DNA from: Astragalus membranaceus
Taxonomy: Eukaryota; Streptophyta; Magnoliopsida; Fabales; Fabaceae
DNA: 64,000 bases
Direction of reading: 5' to 3'
NCBI GenBank assembly: GCA_039519185.1
Contig: CM076851.1
Location: 47,784,751 to 47,848,750 of the forward strand
Below are positions 56,476 to 64,000 of this stretch, piece by piece. The position numbers and the translations under genes were made by a program. The notes beneath the pieces are model-generated. The model did no database searches. It was not told where the DNA came from and saw nothing but the letters and a program-made list of their open reading frames with translations. Positions within the stretch are counted from its first letter, which is position 1; the number at the start of each line of letters is the position of its first letter.

Positions 56476-57240
56476 GAGACGTCCGAATTGGATTTTGAGC
56501 TCAATGTGAGAGTTGTAGCTCTTCTTCTTAGCTTTCCAACACATGCTCACACGCCTCCATCGGATAAGCATGGACGAAGTTATGGACTGAGCAAAAACGC
56601 AACATCCTGAAGTTGGCGCCCTCCTCCTGGGGGCCTTGGGCCAAGATGGTGTGCCCTGATGCTGGCGCCCTCGTGGGCGCCGTGTGCCAAAACGCTGTTG
56701 GCGCCCTCATGGGCGCCCTTCCTTTTTACGGAGACGTCCGAATTGGATTTTGAGCTCAACATGAGAGTTGTAGCTCTTCTTCTTAGCTTTCCAACGCATG
56801 CTCACACGCCTCCATCGGATAAGCATGGACGAAGTTATAGGCTGAGCAAAAACGCAACATCCTGAAGTTGGCGCCCTCCTCCTGTGCGCCTTGGGCCAAG
56901 ATGGTGTGCCCTGATGCTGGCGCCCTCGTGGGCGCCGCGTGCCAAAACGCTGTTGGCGCCCTCATGGGCGCCCTTCCCGGGTGCAGAGACGTCCGAATTA
57001 GATTTTGAGCTCAACATGAGAATTGTAGCTCTTCCTCTTAGCTTTCCAACGCATGCTCACACGCCTCCATTAGATAAGTATGCTGCTGGCGCCCTCATGG
57101 GCGCCCTTCCTTTTTACGGAGACGTCCGAATTGGATTTTGAGCTCAACATGAGAGTTGTAGCTCTTCTTCTTAGCTTTCCAACGCATGCCCACTTGCCTC
57201 CATCAGATAAGTATGGACGAAGTTATGGACTGAAGACTAG
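56476..57240. repeat. 255-bp tandem array (two full and two partial units) containing hairpin words
   Basis: GAGACGTCCGAATT begins units at 56476, 56731, 56986 and 57119, i.e. spacings of 255, 255 and 133 bp. Each full unit holds GTTGTAGCTCTTC…CCATCGGATAAGCATGGACG and ends in two or three GGCGCCCTC(A/G)TGGGCGCC words. The third unit lacks about 122 bp. Confidence 0.92.
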
Positions 57241-58239
57241 AGATCACCCTCGTAGGTGGGTATCTCTGGTGTCTATGACCTCTTGGTCTCGTCATTTGCT
57301 TGACTTCCGCGCCCTTCTTGGCGCTTGCTACCCAAGACATCGTGGTCTCATACCTTGGATCCCTGCCGGGTGGGTGCCGTGAACTTGGCTGCTTTGCTTT
57401 AGGAAGATGAGACCCAACATACCATGAGGATATGGAGTTCGGCCTTAGCTCTTGAAACCACTCTAGTGCGGCATTTTCGAGAGTGAGGGGGAAGATTTTA
57501 CAGTGAACAGGCTCCCTGGCGCCTCGATAGCGCATCATCAGGGAGAAGTGTGCCAGATGGCGGTCTGGGTCTCCGGTTCCGTCATACATCTTGAGAGTTG
57601 GCATCTTCTACAAGGCCCTTGGGATTCAGTATCCATCCATCCTTCGAGTGAAAGGTCCTTCGTCCGAAAACTTTCTTGAATTTCGGGGGGAGGTGTCTTC
57701 TTAGTCAAACTCTTGATGCCTACGTCGGTCGGGGGATCTCCTCGATGGCGATATCCGGTGGTGTCTTCGGTGTCACCGTTGTTGGAGGAAGGGTTCCCTT
57801 GTCAGGCGCCCTCATGGGCGTTGTCTAATGTTGCCCTGGTGCCCTACCTGGCGCCCTCATGGGCGCTGCCTGATGTTGTCATGGCGCTTTGCCAGGCGCC
57901 CTCATGGGAGCTGGTTGCTTCCTTGCCAGGCGCCCTCATGGGCGCTGGCTGCTTCCTTGCCAGGTGCCCTCTTGGGCGCTGGCTGCTCTTCATTGGCGTC
58001 CTGCCAGGCTCTCATGGGCATTGGGATGGGCATGTCTTAGCAATCTGCTGGTCTTCCTGATGCTTCATAGCTTGAGTGCGATTGGCCAGGAGATCTAAAA
58101 GCTGACTCGCATTCGAAGACTGGGCAGGCTGATTGGTACCCTCGTCAGGTAGGGTTGCGACGTTGCCCTCAGGAATACCCTCTGGTCGGGGCGCGGGTAT
58201 GGCAATGCTCTGAACCCGGGGTCTGCCCCTGGGAGCCAT
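57203..58239 (-). pseudogene. gag of element L2, broken
   Basis: Minus strand. Start MAPRGRPRVQSIAIPAPRPE at 58239, close after the PBS as expected. It runs into a hairpin-word array (57800-58020) that destroys it. The gag core resumes with IPRAL, a TAG where Glu is expected, then KMPTLKMYDGTGDPDRHLAH, CKIFPLTLENAALEWFQELR, PNSISSW, and is then cut short by unrelated sequence. The second half of the core seen in L1 (FSERFAHS, YIERFNRE) is missing. Confidence 0.85.
57805..58020. repeat. Hairpin-word array 5 of L2, inside gag
   Basis: Six copies of CCAGGCGCCCTCATGGGCGC or close variants inserted into or amplified within the gag coding region. Confidence 0.9.
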
Positions 58240-58307
58240 GGAGCAGCAGGAGAAAAGTTCGAGATGTGATGATGTGAAAGATAGAAACCTCCCACTGTGG
58301 TCGCCAA

Positions 58308-58673
58308 TGTTCTGTACCTAGCAGTACTTTGGTAGGCTGCTGTTGGTAGGTCTCTTGCTGTCCTGGCAGTAGGTCAGTGAGCGCCTAAGGGGTACCTGCA
58401 AAGCCACTCCGACGCTCAAGTCAGTATAGAGAGTATATGAGTGAAGGTACTAGGGATTAGAGATCGAACCTTTTTTAGGGCAAAGTTTACCTGTATTTAT
58501 AGGAAATCATGTCCTCGTGTGGATCGTTGGATGGGTAGAGTCGATCTTGACCGTCCAAGCATGTTGGGCTAGCATGAGGTGGATATGGGCTGAATCGGTT
58601 GGACTGATCCATATCACTTGCTAGATGCACCTCCTGGTTTTGCTAATGAAACCCCCTGGTTGACTCCAGAACA
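58308..58673 (-). repeat. 5' LTR of element L2
   Basis: 366 bp, nearly identical to 43793-44161 (scattered substitutions and one homopolymer difference). Flanked by the PBS on its left and TSD GACGG on its right. Confidence 0.93.
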
Positions 58674-58714
58674 GACGGTATAAGAGGGGGGTAAAAAAAA
58701 TAGCGATCAATATA

Positions 58715-59759
58715 TTGACTTATTCAACGACGTGTCTAAATTTGAAAAACATTGAAATATAGGGTTATTTAAATGGAAAGGCATTAGGCATGTCATAGGC
58801 CCCCCAATTTTGGTTCAACAATCTCTCATTACAGAAAACATACAGACAAAAGAAAAACATACACAATGCATAAATGTATATGTACTAGAGCACGCGTGTA
58901 CCTTGTTTTGTGTGCAATCTACAGAAGCAAGCAATTGTATTTGTAGCATTAGAATGAAAAGCTACCAAGCAAAGAGATTTAGATAGGAACTGAAAAACAA
59001 AGCATTAGTCAGACAGACTGTCATGTTGTCCACATGTAACATTAAAATTAAATGTTTTATAAATAGCAAAATCTATATATTCATTGTGTGGCCCTTATTT
59101 TTCAGGATCAGATTTTTGGAATCTTAAAGCCTTTTTGGTTTTAGATTTGTTTTAAATTTTTTAAAGTTCAACTTCTCCCTTCATCTGTTGTTGGAGGAAA
59201 AAAAATGACACATAGTGGTGGGGTGTTTGTGTTTCTTTTCTTTCTATATTGATTTTTATGTTTTCTTCAAAGAACCAACCACAACTCATTGAGAAAAACT
59301 TTAGGTTTCCATTCACTTTATATAATACTTTGGAACTAAGATATGTGGTGAGAAGGGCGACCGATCAATACTCTATTTTTGAAACTTGATAGTATATATA
59401 AATATTTAAATAAATTTATTATATTTTTAAATATTATAATGTAAAAATCAAGAGTTAATGGGAGTCTTGATTAAAAATCAAAAGTGCCAATTCGAAACTG
59501 CGTTTTAATTAACTATAATTATTTGTTTTTGATTTGTTAACTGTTGGAAATGAAGTATAAGAAAAAATTTAGAAACAAAGACATCTTATTGATTTGGTAA
59601 AGAACTAGTAAATGTTTGATTAACTATTGCAAATACTATGGTTAATGCATTAAAAAATGCGAAGATAATAATATTTAAATAACTTCAAGATTGCCATTTT
59701 CTTATTTCACAAGAGGCTCCCAAAATCTTAGGGTTAGCCTAACTTATTTTTATAAAATC
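58715..59759. other. AT-rich intergenic DNA, no gene recognised
   Basis: Begins with the right TSD of the MULE. No coding or repeat structure recognised. Confidence 0.45.
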
Positions 59760-59781
59760 AACTTGTAAGGCAGATGGATCC

Positions 59782-59911
59782 TAAGTAGGTAGCTCAGTTA
59801 ACGAGCTAAAAGATACCGAAAGAGTACATTAAAGGAAGTGCAAGCAGGAGATCTAGGTTCAAACTAAGATTAATTCCCCCTCCCCCACTTATAATATTGT
59901 TTATAAAAAAA
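59782..59911 (+). mobile_element. tRNA-derived SINE family S, copy 3 (degenerate)
   Basis: GTAGGTAGCTCAGTTAACGAG, degenerate B box AGGTTCAAACTAAG, and end TTTATAAAAAAAAA match copies 1 and 2. An imperfect direct repeat of about 22 bp, starting AACTTGTAAGG, flanks it (59760-59781; 59912-59933). The most diverged copy, so probably the oldest. Confidence 0.85.
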
Positions 59912-59933
59912 AACTTGTAAGGTAGAGGTATCC

Positions 59934-61068
59934 CTTGATAGTCAATATGGGACTTATAAAGTAAGATAGACTTTGATATTATTTTAGATTTTAGGTGTCA
60001 TCAACCTTCAAAATCGACTTATAAAGTGTGATTATTGCCTAGGCTTTATAAGCTCTATCTCAACCTTATCTCCCTTAGAAACACATAAAAGTTATCAAAG
60101 GTATACCTTATATTCCTATGATATAAATTCAAATTAAGGGCGTAAAAATTATGGACTAAAATTATATTTTTATTTTGCACAAACGTCCAATATATATCCC
60201 ATTATATTTCTTAAAAAAATCTCCACAAATTAAATATGTACTTGAGATATAATTGGAGGTATGTGTAAAATATTTTTAAAACGTAGTCCTTAAACTTTGA
60301 TTTAATCAAATAGGTTGAAATTCACTACTTTATTAAAATTGATACAAAAATTATTTTCCAGATAAAGTCTTTGGAGTAAAATGCAGTCAATGATAACCAA
60401 AACAAAACTAAGCTATTATATATATAGCAGAGGATTCAGAAATTGTCCATTTTATTTTAATATTTTATTTTCCATTTATGAGACAATGAGAAGGATGGTT
60501 TTATCTGAAGTAAAGGAAAATGAAAAGTATTTTTATTGAAAATTTTTTACTCTATAGTTTGAGATTTCAGCATATGCTATGAATAATCCTTAATCCTCTC
60601 AAGTCTCAACAGAAAGATGTAACCAGTCATTATCAAATTTCAAATCCCAACCAAGCCAATATTGGAATTTCACTATTTCCAAGAGAAATGAGAAATTCAT
60701 CACTATTCATATTCAGTACTTATATATATATATATATGATATAAATAGAATCCCAATAATAAACACCTGAAATTAGTACAGTGATGATGAAATGAAATCT
60801 CAAAACTCAAAACAGAAACAGATGATGATCCTATATATCCTAGATATTGTTCTTGCATGTACGGAAAAAGAATAATCAAATCTCAATCGTTGAATTGAAT
60901 ATCCAAAAACAATAAAAGACATGGTAGGTCCTACCAAAGAAAGAAAGAAAGCACTAACTTTGATTGTTCATGCATATCTTGATTAAGTCCTGCAAGACTT
61001 TGTCCGGAATATCTTGTTCACTGCCCTACATTGGCTCATCTTCAGCAGGACTGTCATTTGTTTTTTTC

Positions 61069-61117
<49 letters not shown>

Positions 61118-61358
61118 GAGGTAATCTAAATCGTTTATTTTAATCTAACGGTTATATATAATGATTAGTTCTTATTTTCTCATTATATGCCTGTCCTTAC
61201 GGACAACACTTCGATTACTCTTATTTTCTCAAATTTTTATCGGTGTCATGTGTTCGTGTATTGGTGCTACATAAATTATATTAATATATAATACTATGCA
61301 ACTTTGTGGTCCCCTCACTCCAATATTTTCCCACATTACAGTTAAGCATAAATATAGA
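59934..61358. other. AT-rich intergenic DNA with (TA)n and a dispersed repeat
   Basis: (TA)n at about 61075-61110, and at about 61200-61275 a degenerate relative of the 3100-3211 repeat. No gene recognised. Confidence 0.5.
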
Positions 61359-61367
61359 TTAAACTAA

Positions 61368-61906
61368 GGCTTTTTTTTACCCCCTCTTCTCCTTTATACC
61401 CTTATAACTCATTTAATCCCCAAAATACCTCTTAAAATTTAAAAGAAAATTGATTTTTTTTAAATTTCTGGAATCACCTCAAAAAGAGTATAATTCCGGA
61501 AACCAATTTTTAGAACTTTCTGGAATCACCTCAAAAGAGTTATTTTCGAAAGTCAATTTTGACTTCCGGAAATACGTCTTTTGAGGTGATTCCAGAAAGT
61601 TCTAAAATAAATGTTTTCCGGAATTATCCTCTTTTGAGGTAATTCCGGAATTTTATTTTGTTTTGTTTTAAAAAAATACTTCTGAAATTATGTCTTATTG
61701 GATAATTCTGGAACACAGTTTTTAAAGATTTCTGGAATTACCCCAAACGACATAATTCCGGAAGTCAAAATGTGTTCCGGAATTATGTGTTTCTACGTAA
61801 CTCCGAAAATCTTTAAAAAACAGTGTTCCAGAATTATGTGTTTCGACGTAATTCCGAAATTTTTTTGAGGAATCAGGGTATAATAAGGGGTACCAAAAAA
61901 AAGTCC
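61368..61906. mobile_element. MULE-type MITE related to the 39615-58705 MULE
   Basis: A perfect 9-bp TSD TTAAACTAA (61359-61367; 61907-61915). Termini GGCTTTTTTTTACCCCCTC and complement GGACTTTTTTTTGGTACCCC are like those of the large MULE. The body is filled with AATTCCGGAA / TTCCGGAATTA-type palindromic words. No coding capacity. It lies close upstream of the DUF863 gene. Confidence 0.9.
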
Positions 61907-61944
61907 TTAAACTAAAGTATATGTATGAAATACATAATATTCAT

Positions 61945-61956
61945 ATTATTATATAA
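61945..61956 (+). promoter_or_regulatory. TATA-like element of the DUF863 gene
   Basis: ATTATATAAC about 25-30 bp before a CT-rich presumed transcription start region, just downstream of the MULE-type MITE. Position and motif only. Confidence 0.4.
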
Positions 61957-61974
61957 CATATCTCTCTTTCTTCT

Positions 61975-62089
61975 CTCTCTCATAAGCTCGCACACACACA
62001 AGATCAGTCACACATATACAGACACATTGCTGCTGAATCCAGCTTTTACCTCCTTCTTTCCTTCACAGCCTGTCAACACTTGAATTATT

Positions 62090-62147
<58 letters not shown>

Positions 62148-62484
62148 GATTCCAGTTTTAAAAACTTGAGCTAATTGCTTTGTTCTTGTGTCAAAGTTGA
62201 AACTTGAAAGAAACTGCCAAGTGGCTTCATGCTGTCTATTACCTTTCTTCAAATCCTTCAGATATTGCAGTGCTTGGATTGATCCGTCCTTTCTTTCTTT
62301 TATTTTTCCAACCATGATTCAAAGAAAACCATAAAGAGAATAATAATCCACTTGTTATATTATTATTATTATTATTTGGTTTATTAATAGGCTTGGCCTA
62401 TGGATAAAAATGCTGGTATGAGTGAAGAATTTGTTCAATGAACTTCATCAAAGAAAGTTGCTCTTTTGATACTTCTTACAACAG
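61975..62484 (+). other. 5' UTR exon of the DUF863-family gene
   Basis: CT- and CA-rich leader with a (CT)n run at 62092-62143, ending at the donor ACAACAG|GTGATC. It contains small upstream ORFs: a 17-codon frame starting about 62229 (MLSITFLQILQ...) and very short ones at about 62410-62440. The splice partner is the acceptor at 63628. Exon start is inferred. Confidence 0.55.
62092..62143. repeat. (CT)n microsatellite in the 5' UTR
   Basis: About 26 CT units. Confidence 0.95.
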
Positions 62485-63387
62485 GTGATCTTTTACATTC
62501 ACTTTAAAGCTTATATAAAATCCCAATCATAACTTTTATTTGTTTTTTCTTCTGTTGTTGAGTTTTCAAAAAAAATAAAATAATACATGAAGGTGCTGAA
62601 GTTTTCAGATTTAGTGTTTAGTATTTCAATAAATAAGAACTTTGAATACCATTTCTGATAGTTTCAAGAATAACATAAAAAAGATATTTTTTTTGTTTAC
62701 TGGTATTTAAGGATGTAACCTTTTGAATTTTCTTGAACTTTTCTGTGAGCTTCATAAGGTAAATATAAAGTTCAGTTGTTTTCTTTGTCCTTAGAAAAGC
62801 AAAAGAAAAACAAAGCTTTTGTTTTTCTTTTAATTTTTTCCTAGCTTTATTATAATTAAGAAAAAAAAAACACAAGAAGAAATGGACACTTTTGCTGTGC
62901 ATAATTTCTAGTAATAGTGTAAGAAGACAACTGTTAAGGTTTTGGTATTGTGACAGATCCACATAAATACCTGCATATATCTAATGTTCATTAAATTCAT
63001 GCATCATCAAAGTTTATGTCATTTTTTGGTTATACTTTTGAACTTTTTTTAACTCAGTTTCTCTCTGATTCCTATCTCTTCTACTTTTGGTTAGTAAAGT
63101 TTCCTCTGCTTTGACAAATTTACTCAAACAACAAACTAGTACAGATTATATATATATATATATGGGCTCAATCTATGCACCAAAAAAGGTAGCAACAAGA
63201 TCTTGCAAGATAATATTAGCATATGAATCTTATTTGTTTGCAGTGGAATTCAATATGGTAAAAAATTCCTTAAATCTGGCCTTAATATTTTGTGTATATA
63301 TATTAGATCCATATTCACATTGTTTCTTCATAGTTTATAACTAAATTTTCTGACATTAGAAACAGATGAAAAAATCATTTAATTATA

Positions 63388-63551
63388 TACACCAACAGTG
63401 TATAATTTTTTTACAGTACTATCAACCAATCATGATTTGTCATGTTACTAAATATGTCAACTATTCTTCTAACTATTTTTGAAAAGTCATTGACACACCA
63501 TGATCTGTGATTGGTTGTTAGTGTAAACAAACTTTACACTCACAGTGTACA
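63388..63551. mobile_element. MITE in the 5' UTR intron
   Basis: Ends are inverted: TACACCAACAGTGTATAATT on the left; complement TGTACACTGTGAGTGTAAAG on the right. Both sides also share CAACCAATCA. This resembles a widespread legume MITE type with TACACTG…ACCAATCA ends. Exact TSD not fixed. Confidence 0.7.
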
Positions 63552-63630
63552 ATAATTAAACTCATTCATTATTTTCTCTCAAGCATAAGAAAAAGTGAAG
63601 GATTTTAGTTCTTAATTTTTTTTTTCAGGA

Positions 63631-63873
63631 ATGGGAACCAAAATTGAATATTACATGAATCCACTAGCATCCTCAGTAGATTGCAACAAATTCACTGTGA
63701 ATGGTGTGGATGTCTGGGAACATTTTCAGAACAACTACAAAGGAGTGACTAACAATCAATTCAGAATTGGAGTCAATAAATTAAAAGATCCAATGGATAG
63801 GATGCTTGATAGAAACAACATAGAATCCATCAAAAAGACAATGCAGATTCATGAAGACATCTTCAAACATCAG
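63631..63873 (+). CDS. DUF863-family protein, first coding exon (gene continues beyond the window)
   Basis: The acceptor TTTTTTTCAG at 63628 precedes GAATG. The exon runs 81 codons to CAT CAG|GTATAT, phase 0. It starts MGTKIEYYMNPLAS and ends with DRNNIESIKKTMQIHEDIFK, HQ. Plant DUF863 (PF05904) proteins typically begin MGTKV… and have an N-terminal helix ending K.TML.HE..FK.QV.ELHRLY. Here the exon stops exactly before the expected ELHRLYR part, which should lie in the next exon. The function of the family is not established; members are large nuclear/cytosolic plant proteins. Only the N-terminus is visible, so confidence rests on the start and helix motifs. Confidence 0.75.
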
Positions 63874-64000
63874 GTATATATATCATGTCAATGTTGTATA
63901 TATATCTTCTCATCTTGAGAATAGGAAATTCAAGTTGGCATTAAATTTGTATTCTCTCAGTCAGAAATGTTACGAAGCATATACACGGCACGCACACATA
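63874..64000 (+). other. Start of the next intron of the DUF863 gene
   Basis: Begins GTATATATATC. No acceptor before the window ends. Confidence 0.6.

Larger units (their letters stand above)
43793..58673 (-). mobile_element. 14.9-kb non-autonomous LTR retrotransposon (element L2), minus strand
   Basis: LTRs at 58308-58673 (5') and 43793-44161 (3'), TSD GACGG (43788-43792; 58674-58678), PBS-like TTGGCGACCACAGTGGGAGG next to the 5' LTR and the purine tract CTTGGGGGGCAAC next to the 3' LTR, all read on the minus strand. Gag is present only as a broken fragment near the 5' LTR; there is no pol. The body is mostly hairpin-word arrays and tandem repeats and hosts three later insertions (45083-47613, 47630-47935, 48415-52362). 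It is inserted in the MULE. PBS, PPT and LTR ends match element L1. Confidence 0.92.
39615..58705 (+). mobile_element. Mutator-like element (MULE) with OTU domain, interrupted by a 14.9-kb LTR element
   Basis: A perfect 9-bp TSD ATCAATATA flanks it (39606-39614; 58706-58714). The termini are short inverted repeats: GGATGTTTTTTTTGTACCCCCC on the left against the complement of GGGGGGTAAAAAAAATAGCG on the right. Subterminal regions are rich in TTCCGGAAATACC palindromic words (39780-39965; 43450-43740). Net length is about 4.2 kb after removing 43793-58673 and one copy of its GACGG TSD. It carries a transposase/OTU gene and a second ORF. The recovered right end exists only beyond the nested element, at 58679-58705. 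Confidence 0.92.

Noticed and set aside
62618..62962. 114-codon minus-strand frame
   Set aside because: It lies in the 5' UTR intron of the DUF863 gene, is Lys/Phe-rich from AT bias and shows no family resemblance.

Overview
The window is nuclear DNA of a flowering plant, most likely a legume. The evidence is spliced genes with GT-AG introns, plant-specific families (plastid NFU scaffold, DUF863, shaggy-like kinase, TOL, HAT3.1), long AT-rich stretches, GA/CT/TA microsatellites and a dense mix of plant transposons. The legume call is an inference from the style of LTRs, SINEs and MITEs, not a proven identification. Only two cellular genes look intact: a four-exon minus-strand NifU-like (NFU2/NFU3-type) Fe-S scaffold gene at 2512-4837, and the 5' end of a plus-strand DUF863-family gene (first coding exon 63631-63873) cut by the window edge. 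Almost everything between them is mobile DNA.

Layout. 0-2.2 kb: a decayed hAT transposase and an LTR. 2.5-4.9 kb: NFU gene with two SINEs in its introns. 6-9 kb: two copies of a tRNA-derived SINE and two related non-autonomous Mutator-like (MULE) elements with about 9-bp target-site duplications (TSDs). 13.17-16.24 kb: a complete non-autonomous gag-only LTR retrotransposon with 5-bp TSD. 16.7-24.5 kb: LINE remnants (zf-RVT; two copies of an ORF1/DUF4283 region) broken by two CACTA termini. 24.6-33.08 kb: a CACTA-type composite that has lost its left end. It carries exon fragments of unrelated host genes (shaggy/GSK3 kinase, TOM1-like protein, TIC32-like dehydrogenase, HAT3.1-like homeobox) and is itself invaded by a complete 2.7-kb CACTA element that captured pieces of two further kinases. 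34.9-39.4 kb: LINE RNase H, a CACTA-like piece, and a Ty3 pol relic split by a solo LTR. 39.6-58.7 kb: a four-kb MULE (FAR1-type DNA-binding region, transposase, OTU protease domain, plus a second ORF) with intact 9-bp TSD. Nested inside it is a 14.9-kb non-autonomous LTR element, which holds a 2.5-kb solo LTR, a 306-bp near-perfect palindrome and a further complete 3.9-kb LTR element. 58.7-64 kb: a third SINE copy, a MULE-type MITE and the DUF863 gene start.

The most unusual signals are: (1) the 14.9-kb LTR element, whose non-coding body is packed with roughly sixty same-orientation copies of a short hairpin word (GGCGCCC-TCAT-GGGCGCC) plus several different tandem arrays and an antisense coiled-coil exon; (2) the 306-bp palindrome carrying Pol III-type A and B boxes on both arms; (3) the multi-gene exon collage in the CACTA composite; (4) a retrotransposon whose two LTRs are nearly identical over about 740 bp but clearly diverged over the first 420 bp. 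No rRNA, CRISPR array or genuine tRNA gene was seen.
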